Assembly: GCF_036181745.1 (NCBI RefSeq) | Contig: NZ_CP108080.1 | Span: 5,087,501 to 5,151,500 of the forward strand | DNA from: Streptomyces sp. NBC_00259 | GTDB lineage: Bacteria; Actinomycetota; Actinomycetes; Streptomycetales; Streptomycetaceae | Reading direction: 5' to 3' | Length of the DNA: 64,000 nucleotides | Shown: positions 32,140 through 40,394 of the stretch, in pieces | Position numbering within the stretch: the first letter of the stretch is position 1 | Layout: the number at the start of each line of letters is the position of its first letter | Notes under the pieces: model-generated | Seen by the model: the letters and a program-made list of their open reading frames with translations, nothing else | What the model was told of the DNA's origin: nothing | Database searches by the model: none | Program-made: the position numbers and the translations under genes

Positions 32140-32145
32140 ATGGTA
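32140..32145 (-). promoter_or_regulatory. Putative -10 element for leaderless mrp mRNA
   Basis: TACCAT on the minus strand, exactly 7 nt before the mrp ATG, with no Shine-Dalgarno between them. Confidence 0.4.
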
Positions 32146-32507
32146 CGGCGCCGGATCCCGCCCCGGGGGCCCCTGTCGGCGGTCGCCTTCGTCACGTCCG
32201 GGCGGGCCTCGGCCGGGAATAGAGCGGGCGACGCCGGACGTCATCACGCGGGCGGACCCGACGCCGGTCCCTCCGGGGCGTGGGGACGAGGACCGGGCCG
32301 CCGCCGAGGTGCGGTCGTCCGCCGCCGTGCCGAGCGCCTCCGCGGAGGCGAATTGCTCCGGAACGCTACTGTTCAGCGGCTTCAGGACGGCCCGTACCGT
32401 TCCATGACGTCGCCGCCCAGGGTCCGGACGGCTCCCTTCCGGAGAGCCTGCGCACCTTGGGTACGCTGCGGTCTGCCACCCCCACGCGTATGAGAGGCAG
32501 TGCGCTC
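32146..32507. other. Divergent spacer with a 16-bp palindrome
   Basis: No gene is supported here. CGCCTCCGCGGAGGCG at 32335-32350 is a perfect 16-bp palindrome about 160 bp before the lipoprotein start. AATTGCTCCGGAACGCTACTGTTC (32351-32374, given as positions with core GGAACGCTACTGTT) is the least GC-rich part and could hold the promoter of the lipoprotein gene. No -35/-10 pair is convincing. Confidence 0.3.
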
Positions 32508-33293
32508 GTGACCGCTCTCCCCCCGGGCCCGGCCGCCCGTGCCCGCCGGGCCGCGCTCCCCGTCGCGCTGTGCGCGGCGCTCGCCGCAGCCGTCACGGGA
32601 TGCGGCGGCGAGGACCCGGACGCGGGGACGAACGGCGTCGGCAAACTGGAGGCGCCCGCCATCGAGGCGAGGGCCAAGGCGGCGGCGGACGGGGCGAACT
32701 CGGTACGGCTGGCGGGCACGCTGGTGTCCAAGGGCGGCACGTACAAGCTGAACATGCGGCTGAAGAAGGCCGGCGGAATCGGCTCGGTCACCTCGAAGAA
32801 CTCCACGTTCGAGCTGCTGCGCGTCGAGGACGCGCTCTACCTCAAGGCGGACGCGGACTTCTGGGCCACAGCGGACTCGGACGACAAGGGCGACGCCTCC
32901 AAGCCGCCGGGTGAGGACGACGAGACCGCTGCGAACAAGCTCGACGACATGTACGTGAAGATCCCCGACGACGATCCCGCCTACAAGCAGCTGCGCGGCT
33001 TCACCGACATGGATGTGCTGCTCGACGGGCTGCTGGGGCTGCACGGAAAGCTCAGCAAGGGCGACCGCGACTCGATCGAGGGCGTACGCACGATCAAGAT
33101 CCTGGGCGGCGACGGCAACGGCGGATCGCTCGACGTCTCGCTGGAGGGCACCCCCTACCCGCTCCAGTTCGCCCGGGCGGGCGGCGCGGGTGTGCTCACG
33201 CTCGCGGACTGGGGGGAGGACTTCGCCCTCGAAGCCCCTTCGAAGGAGGAGACGGTCGACTACGGCCGTCAGCTTCCCCGTAGAAGCGACTGA
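32508..33293 (+). CDS. LppX/LprG-like lipoprotein
   Basis: 261-aa exported lipoprotein. GTG at 32508 has GAGAGGCAG 8 nt upstream; ATG at 32490 is possible. Seen: a signal peptide ending in the lipobox AAVTGCGG, then a beta-rich domain (SVRLAGTLVSKGGTYKLNMRLKKAGGIGSV; FELLRVEDALYLKADADFW) as in LppX/LprAFG-type lipid-carrier lipoproteins, and an acidic disordered loop DDKGDASKPPGEDDE. Known: LppX-fold proteins bind lipids in a beta half-barrel cavity. The ligand here is unknown. It is divergent from mrp. Confidence 0.83.
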   Translation: MTALPPGPAARARRAALPVALCAALAAAVTGCGGEDPDAGTNGVGKLEAPAIEARAKAAADGANSVRLAGTLVSKGGTYKLNMRLKKAGGIGSVTSKNSTFELLRVEDALYLKADADFWATADSDDKGDASKPPGEDDETAANKLDDMYVKIPDDDPAYKQLRGFTDMDVLLDGLLGLHGKLSKGDRDSIEGVRTIKILGGDGNGGSLDVSLEGTPYPLQFARAGGAGVLTLADWGEDFALEAPSKEETVDYGRQLPRRSD

Positions 33294-33325
33294 CGCGGAG
33301 CCCGCCGCCGGTCGTCCTCTCCGGG

Positions 33326-33871
33326 TCAGTTCTTGCGGCGCCGGCGCAGGAGGAGGCGCGGCAGGGCCGCCGGGACCGGACGGCGGGTGGTCGCCGGGCT
33401 GGGCAGCGGCACGGCGGACAGCGAGCCCTGCGGATGCTCGGTGGTCGACTCGCGCGGCTCCAGCCGCAGCACCCGGCACTCCTGGGCCCAGCGCTCGGTC
33501 ATCCGCTCGCCGTCCGGCGCGTTGAGCCGCTTGCCCTTCAGCTCGGCGACCGCGGCCTCCCACGCCTCGGAGCCGGGCGGCAGCTCGGTCACCGCGGCGG
33601 TCCAGGCCACCAGCCGGCCGCCCTTGTCCTTGCTGCGCACGGTGATCTCGGCCGTCGAGCCGTCGGCCAGCTCCGGCAGCGGCTGCTCACCGGGCCCGTC
33701 CCCGACGACATGCGCGGCGCCCTCGTGCCACACATGCCACAGGGCACGGGCCGGTCCGCTGCCGCGCACCCAGATGAGGCCCGACTTCTTGGTGGCCTCC
33801 TCGACGAGGGCCCGGCCGAGCAGAGAATCGTCGCCGGGCGCAGCGTCGTTGCCGAGAGGAGCGTCGTTCAT
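33326..33871 (-). CDS. Conserved hypothetical protein next to corA (Rv1231c-like)
   Basis: 181-aa soluble protein. Seen: an N-terminal helix SLLGRALVEEATKKSGLIWVRG, a small beta-barrel-like part (ALWHVWHEGAAHVVGDGPGEQPLPELADGSTAEITVRSKD) resembling a nucleotide/flavin split-barrel, and a basic C-terminus LPRLLLRRRRKN. No active-site motif is recognised. It ends 13 bp downstream of corA in the same direction, so it may be co-transcribed. TAGGCT lies 6 nt before its ATG, so it may also have its own leaderless start. Its position next to corA is as in mycobacteria. Confidence 0.78.
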   Translation of the reverse strand: MNDAPLGNDAAPGDDSLLGRALVEEATKKSGLIWVRGSGPARALWHVWHEGAAHVVGDGPGEQPLPELADGSTAEITVRSKDKGGRLVAWTAAVTELPPGSEAWEAAVAELKGKRLNAPDGERMTERWAQECRVLRLEPRESTTEHPQGSLSAVPLPSPATTRRPVPAALPRLLLRRRRKN

Positions 33872-33883
33872 GCCCGCAGCCTA

Positions 33884-35008
33884 TTAGAGCCAGCCGTTGC
33901 GCTTCAGCGTGCGGTGAATGGTGAGACAGATCCCGACGATGCCGACGAGCACCATCGGATAGCCGTACCTCCAGTGCAGCTCCGGCATGTGGTCGAAGTT
34001 CATGCCGTAGATGCCGCAGACCGCCGTCGGTACGGCGATGATCGCGGCCCAGGACGTGATCTTGCGCATGTCCTCGTTCTGGGCGACCGTCGCCTGCGCC
34101 AGGTTGGCCTGGAGGATCGAGTTCAGCAGCTCGTCGAACCCGATGACCTGCTCCTGCACCCGGGCCAGGTGGTCGGCGACGTCGCGGAAGTACTTCTGGA
34201 CCTCGGGGTCGACCAGCCGCATCGGGCGCTCGCTCAGCAGCTGCATCGGCCGCAGCAGCGGGGTCACCGCCCGCTTGAACTCCAGCACTTCACGCTTGAG
34301 CTGGTAGATCCGTCCGGTGTCGGTGCCGCGCGTGCTGCCCTTCGACGGCGCGGAGAAGACGTCGATCTCGATCTCGTCGATGTCGACCTGAACGGCGTCC
34401 GCGACCGCGATGTAGCCGTCCACGACATGGTCCGCGATGGCGTGGAGCACCGCCGAGGGGCCCTTGGCGAGCAGCTCCGGATCGTCCTGCAGCCGGTGCC
34501 TGAGGTTGCGCAGCGAGCCCTGTCCGCCGTGCCGGACGGTGATCACGAAGTCGGGCCCGGTGAAGCACATGACCTCGCCGGCCTCGACGACCTCGCTGGT
34601 CGCCGTCAGTTCGGCGTGCTCGACGTAGTGGATGGTCTTGAAGACCGTGAAGAGCGTGTCGTCGTACCGCTCCAGCTTGGGCCGCTGGTGGGCGTGCACG
34701 GCGTCCTCGACGGCCAGCGGGTGGAGCCCGAACTCGGCCGCGATGCCGGAGAACTCCTCCTCGGTCGGCTCGTGCAGCCCGATCCACGCGAATCCGCCGC
34801 CCTCGCGCACCCGCAGCATCGCCTCGTGCGGGTTGAGGCAGGCCTCGTCCTTGACCCGCTCGCCGTCGCGGTAGACGGCGCAGTCCACGACCGCGCTGGA
34901 GGCCGAGGGGTCACGGGTCGTGTCGTAGGCACCGTACGCGCTGTACGGGCCGCTGCTCTTGCGCAGCGTGGGGCGGACCGCTTCGCGCAGGTCACGGATC
35001 ATCGACAT
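33884..35008 (-). CDS. corA: CorA-family magnesium/cobalt channel
   Basis: 374-aa pentameric divalent-cation channel. Seen: a large N-terminal cytoplasmic domain, the stalk helix (QVQKYFRDVADHLARVQEQV-type coiled region), and two C-terminal transmembrane helices with the invariant YGMNF loop, then LHWRYGYP in the periplasmic loop and a basic tail KRNGWL. ATG at 35008 is chosen because AAGGAG lies 6 nt upstream. The ATG at 35023 would place that ribosome site inside the gene. A long 423-bp gap separates it from the divergent SUFU gene. Confidence 0.95.
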   Translation of the reverse strand: MSMIRDLREAVRPTLRKSSGPYSAYGAYDTTRDPSASSAVVDCAVYRDGERVKDEACLNPHEAMLRVREGGGFAWIGLHEPTEEEFSGIAAEFGLHPLAVEDAVHAHQRPKLERYDDTLFTVFKTIHYVEHAELTATSEVVEAGEVMCFTGPDFVITVRHGGQGSLRNLRHRLQDDPELLAKGPSAVLHAIADHVVDGYIAVADAVQVDIDEIEIDVFSAPSKGSTRGTDTGRIYQLKREVLEFKRAVTPLLRPMQLLSERPMRLVDPEVQKYFRDVADHLARVQEQVIGFDELLNSILQANLAQATVAQNEDMRKITSWAAIIAVPTAVCGIYGMNFDHMPELHWRYGYPMVLVGIVGICLTIHRTLKRNGWL

Positions 35009-35431
35009 GGCAGGCTCCTTCACGGAGAGGCCGCCGGTGCGTGGCGTGGCACAGCCCGGAATGAGGACGTGTCTCGATACGTCCGCAAAGCGGGCGGCAC
35101 CGCGGGACGCGGTGACGGCGTTCGCTACAGACAGTCAGGCAGGGAAGACGTGCTCTTCCGTCATGCGCGGTGCCATGGATCCGACGGTGCGGAGAACCCT
35201 CAGCGATTCGAGGAGAGGAGTCGCGCGGAAGAGCTGTTGGTACTGCACGGTCGACTTCGATCCACCGCAGCCCCACCTCCTCCGGCCGGTCCCCCGTAGG
35301 GGATGACGTGTCGTCGGGAACTCGAGAACAATGCTTTCGGCATGTTGTCCCGAACAGGCGGCCAAGCCTATCAGCCGACAGCGGGTCAACTTCGTCCTTT
35401 GCCCGTTCCTGATGCGATCTATGCTCGCGGG
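35009..35431. other. 423-bp divergent spacer, corA/SUFU
   Basis: Only the corA RBS (just above 35008) and the -10-like TATGCT (35420-35425, 6 nt before the SUFU ATG) can be pointed to. A magnesium riboswitch was looked for on the minus strand and not recognised. A GGGAAC at 35317 is followed by GTTG at 22 bp, too far for an ECF promoter. Otherwise I see nothing. Confidence 0.35.
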
Positions 35432-36016
35432 ATGGGAGAAGTTCTTGCTCTGGTCGAGGCCCGGCTGCGCAGCGCGCTCGGCGAACCGGACGCGCGCGCC
35501 GCGGTGACCTTCGTCGGTACGGACCGGATCGAGGTGCTCCGGTTCATCGACGGGGACATCGCCCGGTACGCCACGCTGGGCATGTCCGCCCAGCCGATGA
35601 CCGACCCCAAGGACGTGCTCGCCGACCCTGTGAAGGGGCCGCGCGCGGAGCTGGTCCTGTCGGTGCGCGCCGGGCTCGCCGACACCGACAAGGTGCTGCG
35701 TCCGCTCGCCGTCCTGGCCTCGTCTCCGCAGGTCGAGGGGGTGATCGTGGCGCCCGGCAACTCCATGGACGTGGGTGGGCCGCTGTGGCCCTCCGCGCCG
35801 TTCTCGTCGGTCCTGGTCGCCGAGTCCGGCGGGCTGGTCGAGGATCTGGAGCTCGACTCGCCCATGGATCCGGTGCGCTTCCTGCCGCTGCTGCCGATGA
35901 CGCAGAACGAGGCCGCGTGGAAGCGGGTGCACGGTGCGGCGCAGCTCCAGGAGCGCTGGCTGACGCAGGGCACGGACCTGCGCGATCCGTTGCGCAGGTC
36001 CGTGCCCCTGGCGTGA
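35432..36016 (+). CDS. Suppressor-of-fused (SUFU) domain protein
   Basis: 194-aa protein filling one SUFU domain. Seen: LALVEARLRSALGEPDARAAVTFVGTDRIEVLRF, YATLGMSAQPM, RAELVLSVRAGL, and the signature VEGVIVAPGNSMDVGGPLWPSAPFSSVLVAE. Known: bacterial SUFU proteins are common but uncharacterised, and many are immunity proteins in polymorphic-toxin loci. No toxin is adjacent here, so a housekeeping role is as likely. ATG at 35432 has no Shine-Dalgarno. TATGCT lies 6 nt upstream. Confidence 0.85.
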   Translation: MGEVLALVEARLRSALGEPDARAAVTFVGTDRIEVLRFIDGDIARYATLGMSAQPMTDPKDVLADPVKGPRAELVLSVRAGLADTDKVLRPLAVLASSPQVEGVIVAPGNSMDVGGPLWPSAPFSSVLVAESGGLVEDLELDSPMDPVRFLPLLPMTQNEAAWKRVHGAAQLQERWLTQGTDLRDPLRRSVPLA

Positions 36017-36097
36017 CCACAGCTGTCGTGGGCGCGTCGTTGAAGTGACGTATCTCATGGCCGAGTTGATCGGGCGGGGCCAGCAGGCCCGCGCGGG

Positions 36098-37384
36098 TCA
36101 GTCGGCGAAGACCGCGACCCCGTCCCGCGTCGCGTGGACCGGCTTCAGCTCCGCCGCCTCGTGGACGAGCGACGCCCGCCGCGCCCACACGACGCCCGCG
36201 CCGCACACCGCCGCGATCCCGGCCACCACGAACGGCATATGGACGTTGCTCCACTCCTCGATCTTCGGCGCCAGGAACGGTGCCGCGGCCGCCGCGAACC
36301 AGCGGACGAAGTTGTAGCCCGCGCTCGCCACCGGGCGCGGGGCGTCGGAGACGCCGAGCGCCAGCTCCGTGAACACGGTGTTGTTCACGCCGATGAGCGC
36401 TCCGGACAGCACGGTGCAGACGACGGCCGTGGTGTGGTCGCCGTACCCGAGGACCACCACGTCCACGGCGAGCAGCAGCAGCGAGCCGCCCAGCACCCTG
36501 AGCGAGCCGTACCGCTTCTGCAGCCGCGGCGCGACCAGCACCGAGAAGACCGCGAGCAGTACGCCCCAGGCGAAGAAAACCGCTCCGGACCGGTACGGCG
36601 ACATGTTCAGCACGAACGGGGTGAAGGCCAGCACGGTGAAGAAGGCGTAGTTGTAGAAGAACGCCGAGGTGGCGACCGACGCGAGGCCGCCGTGGCCGAG
36701 CGCCTTGAGCGGGTCGAGCAGCGAGGTCCTGGCGGCGGGCTTCGGCTGTTCCTTGAGGAAGGCCGCGATGCACACGAAGCCGATGGTCATCAGGGCCGCG
36801 GTCCCGAAGAACGGATAGCGCCAGCTCGCGTCGCCGAGCACGGCGCCGACGAGCGGCCCGCAGGCCATGCCGAGACCGAGTGCCGACTCGTAGAGCAGGA
36901 TCGCCGCCGTGCTGCCCCCTGTGGCCGCGCCGACGATGACGGCGAGCGCGGTCGACACGAAGAGGGCGTTGCCGAGGCCCCAGCCGGCCCGGAAGCCGAC
37001 GAGCTCGCCGACCGAGCCCGACATGCCGGAGAGCGCGGCGAAGACGACGACCAGCACCAGGCCCATGAGGAGCGTCCTGCGGCCGCCGATGCGGCTGGAC
37101 ACGAAGCCGGTGACCAGCATCGCGACGGCGGTGATCAGGAAGTACGAGGTGAACAGCAGGGAGACCTGGCTCGCCGTGGCGTCCAGGCCCTTGGCGATGG
37201 ACGGCAGGATCGGGTCCACCAGACCGATGCCCATGAAGGCCACGACGGACGCGCCGGCCGTGGCCCACACGGCTTTCGGCTGACGCAGGATGCCGCCTCC
37301 GCCGGCCGTCGCTTCCGCTCCCGGGTCTCCTTCCGTAACTTCCCGTCGTTCGTCCTCGCCGGCGAACGGATCCGCTGCGCGCAT
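36098..37384 (-). CDS. MFS drug-efflux-type transporter (DHA1-like, 12 TM)
   Basis: 428-aa major facilitator. Seen: TM1 with VVAFMGIGLVDPILPSIA, the MFS loop 2-3 motif GFVSSRIGGRRTLLMGL, about twelve hydrophobic segments, and a central loop KEQPKPAARTSLLDPLKALG. A charged 35-residue N-terminus is disordered. ATG at 37384 has AGAGGAGC upstream. The upstream region is unusually AT-rich (37423-37451) and shares ordered motifs with the region before the 50-aa protein at 40259. No adjacent regulator gene. The substrate is unknown; antibiotic or metabolite efflux is the usual role. Confidence 0.9.
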   Translation of the reverse strand: MRAADPFAGEDERREVTEGDPGAEATAGGGGILRQPKAVWATAGASVVAFMGIGLVDPILPSIAKGLDATASQVSLLFTSYFLITAVAMLVTGFVSSRIGGRRTLLMGLVLVVVFAALSGMSGSVGELVGFRAGWGLGNALFVSTALAVIVGAATGGSTAAILLYESALGLGMACGPLVGAVLGDASWRYPFFGTAALMTIGFVCIAAFLKEQPKPAARTSLLDPLKALGHGGLASVATSAFFYNYAFFTVLAFTPFVLNMSPYRSGAVFFAWGVLLAVFSVLVAPRLQKRYGSLRVLGGSLLLLAVDVVVLGYGDHTTAVVCTVLSGALIGVNNTVFTELALGVSDAPRPVASAGYNFVRWFAAAAAPFLAPKIEEWSNVHMPFVVAGIAAVCGAGVVWARRASLVHEAAELKPVHATRDGVAVFAD

Positions 37385-37422
37385 GGATGCTCCTCTGTCT
37401 CTCCCATGAGGTCGTTGCTATA

Positions 37423-37451
37423 TGCAAACACTAAGTTAGTTTGGCTAATTA
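37423..37451 (-). promoter_or_regulatory. AT-rich regulatory element upstream of the MFS gene
   Basis: Ordered blocks TGCAAACA (37423-37430), CTAAG (37431-37435) and GGCTAATTA (37443-37451, + strand). The same three blocks in the same order, with wider spacing, occur at 40311-40355. The AT content is far above the surroundings. Confidence 0.5.
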
Positions 37452-37555
37452 GTGCAATTGACATGTAGTTTTCCCTGCTGAGGTCGGGTGAACCGCAGTG
37501 CGGGACGGGTGATCGTCCTTGACGCGGCGGCGGACGGGTAGGACCGTTGAGCGCT

Positions 37556-38194
37556 ATGAGGGGCGAACCCAGTTGCCCGAAGTGTGGTGGCCGGGTCAGG
37601 GCGCCCGGTCTCTTTGCCGACACCTGGCAGTGCGATGTGCACGGTTCCGTGCATCCACTCCAGCCGGTGATCCCGCCGAGCGTCGAGGCCCTCAGCGTGG
37701 TGGTGGCTCGCGCCAAGGTGCCCGTGTGGATGCCCTGGCCGCTCCCCGTCGGCTGGCTGTTCACCGGCGTCGCGTACGCGGGCGACGACCGCAGCGGCGG
37801 CCGTGCCACGGCCGTCGCCTGCTCGGGGCCAGGGCCCCTGGGCGGCGTGGGGGAGCTGCTGCTGGTCGCCGAGGAGCTCGGCGTCGGCCTCGGTGCCCGC
37901 TTCGCCGGGATCGACGGGCCCGACCCCGGGCCGCACATGACCGTGGACATCTCGCCCCAGGCCAAGGTCCTCGCCAGCGGGCGGCCGACACCGCTCTGGC
38001 ACGTCAACGACGCCCCCGAGGACCGTGCGGTGTTCGCGGGCGAGGCGCGGGGACTCTGGTTGTGGGCGATCGTCTGGCCCGAGTCGACCGGGCTGCTGAT
38101 GTACGACGAGCTGATACTGACCGATCTGCGGGAGGCCGGCTCGGAGGTGGAGCTGCTGCCGTGCGGCGCGCTCTCGCCACGACTGCTGTCGTGA
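37556..38194 (+). CDS. DUF6758-type conserved Streptomyces protein with zinc-ribbon N-terminus
   Basis: 212-aa soluble protein. Seen: an N-terminal CPKCGGRVRAPGLFADTWQCDVHG, a likely zinc ribbon (Cys-x2-Cys...Cys-x2-His), then PVWMPWPLPVGWLFTGVAYAGDD, a Gly-rich ATAVACSGPGPLGGVGELLLVAEELG, and a C-terminal WLWAIVWPESTGLLMYDELILTDLRE. To my recollection this is the DUF6758 family, nearly restricted to Streptomyces and relatives. Its function is unknown. ATG at 37556 follows a possible TTG start at 37547. It is divergent from the MFS gene. Confidence 0.8.
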   Translation: MRGEPSCPKCGGRVRAPGLFADTWQCDVHGSVHPLQPVIPPSVEALSVVVARAKVPVWMPWPLPVGWLFTGVAYAGDDRSGGRATAVACSGPGPLGGVGELLLVAEELGVGLGARFAGIDGPDPGPHMTVDISPQAKVLASGRPTPLWHVNDAPEDRAVFAGEARGLWLWAIVWPESTGLLMYDELILTDLREAGSEVELLPCGALSPRLLS

Positions 38195-38266
38195 CGGTGT
38201 GCGGTGACGACGCGAGCGGGACGGTGTGCGTGACGACGCGAGGTCCGGTGCCGGTACCGGCACCGG
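38193..38266. repeat. Imperfect tandem repeat plus 22-bp perfect palindrome in spacer
   Basis: GACGGTGTGCGGTGACGACG... (38193-38216) recurs at 38220-38242 with one base missing. Next to it, 38245-38266 is a perfect 22-bp palindrome centred on GGTACC (CCGGTGCCGG-TACCGGCACCGG arms overlapping at the centre). It may terminate the DUF6758 transcript. Confidence 0.7.
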
Positions 38267-38378
38267 TGGGGCGGGGGTGCGTGACGGTGTTCACCTGACG
38301 CGGTGGTCCGGGTGGCGCCCGCGCCGCCGTTACGATTGAGCGTCGCCCTGTCCGCCCCGAGCCCTGGAGTCATGCGTC

Positions 38379-39242
38379 GTGCGTATCGATCTGCACACCC
38401 ACTCCACGGCCTCCGACGGTACGGACACCCCGGCCGAGCTGGTGCGCAACGCGGCGGCCGCCGGACTCGACGTCGTCGGGCTGACCGACCACGACACCGT
38501 GGGCGGATACGCCGAGGCGATCGCCGCACTGCCCGAGGGCCTCACCCTCGTGACCGGCGCCGAGCTCTCCTGCCGCGTCGACGGTGTGGGTCTGCACATG
38601 CTGGCGTACCTCTTCGACCCCGAGGAGCCCGAGCTGGCGCGCGAGCGCGAGCTGGTGCGGGACGACCGTGTGCCGCGCGCCCGGGGCATGGTCGCCAAGC
38701 TCCAGGAGCTGGGGGTGCCCGTCACCTGGGAGCAGGTGGCCCGGATAGCCGGCGACGGATCCGTCGGCCGGCCGCATGTGGCCTCCGCGCTCGTCGAGCT
38801 CGGCGTCGTGCCCGACGTGTCCGCGGCCTTCACGCCCGACTGGCTCGCGAACGGCGGACGGGCGTACGTCGAGAAGCACGAGCTCGACCCCTTCGACGCC
38901 ATCCGTCTGGTCAAGGCGGCAGGCGGCGTGACCGTCTTCGCGCACCCGCTCGCCGTCAAGCGCGGAGCGGTCGTACCCGAGGCCGCCATCGCCCGGCTGG
39001 CCGCGGCCGGCCTCGACGGCATCGAGGTCGACCACATGGACCACGACGAGCCGACTCGCGCCCGGCTGCGCGGACTTGCCGCCGACCTCGGCCTGCTGCC
39101 CACCGGCTCCAGCGACTACCACGGCAGTCGCAAGACCTGCCGGCTCGGTGACTACACGACCGACCCGGAGGTCTACGGCGAGATCACGCGCCGTGCGACC
39201 GGTGCCTTCCCGGTCCCGGGCACGGGCGGAACGCTCCGCTAG
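38379..39242 (+). CDS. PHP-domain metal-dependent phosphoesterase (YciV/RNase AM-like)
   Basis: 287-aa PHP-fold hydrolase. Seen: all typical metal motifs: DLHTHSTASDG, GLTDHDTVGGY, Glu in VTGAELSCRV, HMLAY, FAHPLAVK, EVDHMDHD and the final SSDYHGS. Known: E. coli YciV/RnaAM degrades 3',5'-bisphosphonucleotides and trims RNA 5' ends. Other members are DNA polymerase-associated or histidinol-phosphate phosphatases. The 287-aa stand-alone architecture fits the YciV branch. The GTG start at 38379 was taken from the N-terminal RIDLHTHS. Confidence 0.9.
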   Translation: MRIDLHTHSTASDGTDTPAELVRNAAAAGLDVVGLTDHDTVGGYAEAIAALPEGLTLVTGAELSCRVDGVGLHMLAYLFDPEEPELARERELVRDDRVPRARGMVAKLQELGVPVTWEQVARIAGDGSVGRPHVASALVELGVVPDVSAAFTPDWLANGGRAYVEKHELDPFDAIRLVKAAGGVTVFAHPLAVKRGAVVPEAAIARLAAAGLDGIEVDHMDHDEPTRARLRGLAADLGLLPTGSSDYHGSRKTCRLGDYTTDPEVYGEITRRATGAFPVPGTGGTLR

Positions 39243-39400
39243 CCCGCATCCGTCCGCGGCCCCTTCCTGCCTGGTTCCGCGGCCCTCTCAGGCGCCGCCG
39301 GTGCCCCGCGCAGATGTGCGCGTGCCGATGCGCCCGCACATCCCCGCTCACCCCGCTTTCCTCAGTCCCCCGACACCCCTTCACCCCGCAAGGCCTCACT

Positions 39401-40006
39401 GTGTTCGACTTCGCCGTCTTCGGTTCCCTCTTCCTCACCCTGTTCGTGATCATGGATCCCCCCGGGATCACCCCGATCTTCCTCGCCCTCACCTCCGGCC
39501 GCCCCGCCAAGGTCCAGCGGCGGATGGCCTGGCAGGCGGTCGCCGTGGCCTTCGGAGTGATCACCGTCTTCGGCATCCTGGGCCAGCAGATCCTCGCGTA
39601 CCTCCATGTCTCCGTCCCCGCGCTGATGATCGCGGGTGGTCTGCTCCTGCTGCTCATCGCGCTCGATCTGCTGACCGGCAAGACGGACGAGCCCCAGCAG
39701 ACCAAGGACGTCAATGTGGCGCTCGTACCGCTGGGCATGCCGCTGCTGGCCGGGCCCGGTGCGATCGTGTCGGTCATCCTCGCGGTGCAGCACGCCGACG
39801 GTGTCGGTGCGCAGATCTCGGTGTGGGCCGCGATCGTCGCGATGCACGTCGTGCTGTGGCTGACGATGCGCTACTCGCTGCTGATCATCCGCCTGATCAA
39901 GGACGGCGGCGTGGTGCTGGTGACCCGGCTGGCGGGCATGATGCTGTCGGCGATCGCCGTGCAGCAGATCATCAACGGTGTCACCCAGGTGATCCAGGCG
40001 TCCTGA
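39401..40006 (+). CDS. MarC-family integral membrane protein
   Basis: 201-aa six-helix membrane protein (MarC/YchE family). Seen: FGSLFLTLFVIMDPPGITPIFLALT, VALVPLGMPLLAGPGAIVSVILAV and a final SAIAVQQIINGVTQ motif. The MDPPG and PLLAGPGA motifs in inverted-repeat positions are diagnostic. Known: despite the name, E. coli MarC is not shown to cause antibiotic resistance. The transport substrate is unknown. The GTG start at 39401 has only a weak ribosome site. A near-perfect bidirectional hairpin follows. Confidence 0.9.
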   Translation: MFDFAVFGSLFLTLFVIMDPPGITPIFLALTSGRPAKVQRRMAWQAVAVAFGVITVFGILGQQILAYLHVSVPALMIAGGLLLLLIALDLLTGKTDEPQQTKDVNVALVPLGMPLLAGPGAIVSVILAVQHADGVGAQISVWAAIVAMHVVLWLTMRYSLLIIRLIKDGGVVLVTRLAGMMLSAIAVQQIINGVTQVIQAS

Positions 40007-40057
40007 TCGCGGCCCCGGCCGCCGCACGGGCCTGACGCCCCGTGCCCGCACAGCACT

Positions 40058-40092
40058 ACGCCCCCGTACGGAACCGTTCCGTACGGGGGCGT
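40058..40092. terminator. Hairpin between convergent marC-type gene and small conserved gene
   Basis: A 35-nt interrupted palindrome. ACGCCCCCGTACGGAA (40058-40073) pairs with 40077-40092 across a 3-nt loop. Probably a bidirectional terminator. Confidence 0.9.
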
Positions 40093-40106
40093 CTCGCCAC
40101 TGAGCG

Positions 40107-40259
40107 TTACGAAGCCGAGGCCTCGGCCGGGCGGATGTAGATGCGCTGGCCGATCGCGGCGGCCTGCTGGACCATCCGGTTCACGGAGGCGGCGTCCACA
40201 ACGGTGCTGTCCACGGCGGTACCGTCGACATCGTCGAGTCGCATGATCTCGAAGCGCAT
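40107..40259 (-). CDS. 50-aa conserved Streptomyces protein
   Basis: Very small protein with the strong ribosome site GAGAGGAG before the ATG at 40259. Seen: MRFEIMRLDDVDGTAVDSTV, then VDAASVNRMVQQAAAIGQR and YIRPAEASAS. This gives a beta-strand, helix, beta-strand layout with no Cys and no membrane part. I recognise it only as a conserved short Streptomyces protein. Its own AT-rich upstream element (40311-40355) and a strong downstream terminator imply dedicated regulation. Confidence 0.82.
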   Translation of the reverse strand: MRFEIMRLDDVDGTAVDSTVVDAASVNRMVQQAAAIGQRIYIRPAEASAS

Positions 40260-40310
40260 AAAGGGCTCCTCTCTGGCCGTCTCTTCTGCTCTTCTCAACG
40301 AGATGCTGTC

Positions 40311-40355
40311 TGCAAACATTCCCTACGCTAAGGAAATTTTTTGGATGGCTAACTA
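40311..40355 (-). promoter_or_regulatory. AT-rich regulatory element between the 50-aa gene and the NYN gene
   Basis: TGCAAACA (40311-40318), CTAAG (40328-40332), an A/T run, and GGCTAACTA (40347-40355). The same ordered blocks occur upstream of the MFS gene at 37423-37451. Both elements lie 40-50 bp upstream of a minus-strand start codon. Confidence 0.5.
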
Positions 40356-40394
40356 CTGGCAGGTAGAGCGTGGCCCGCTCACAATGGGGTCGTC

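Noticed and set aside
35317..35350. GGGAAC followed by GTTG as a possible ECF promoter before the SUFU gene
   Set aside because: The spacer is 22 bp, too long for the GGAAC-N16-19-GTT arrangement.
35009..35431. Magnesium-sensing riboswitch upstream of corA
   Set aside because: No M-box-like conserved helices were recognised on the minus strand.
40380..40394. CACAAT as a leaderless -10 element before the NYN gene
   Set aside because: The hexamer lacks the leading T-A and the spacing is 9 nt, so it does not fit the set.
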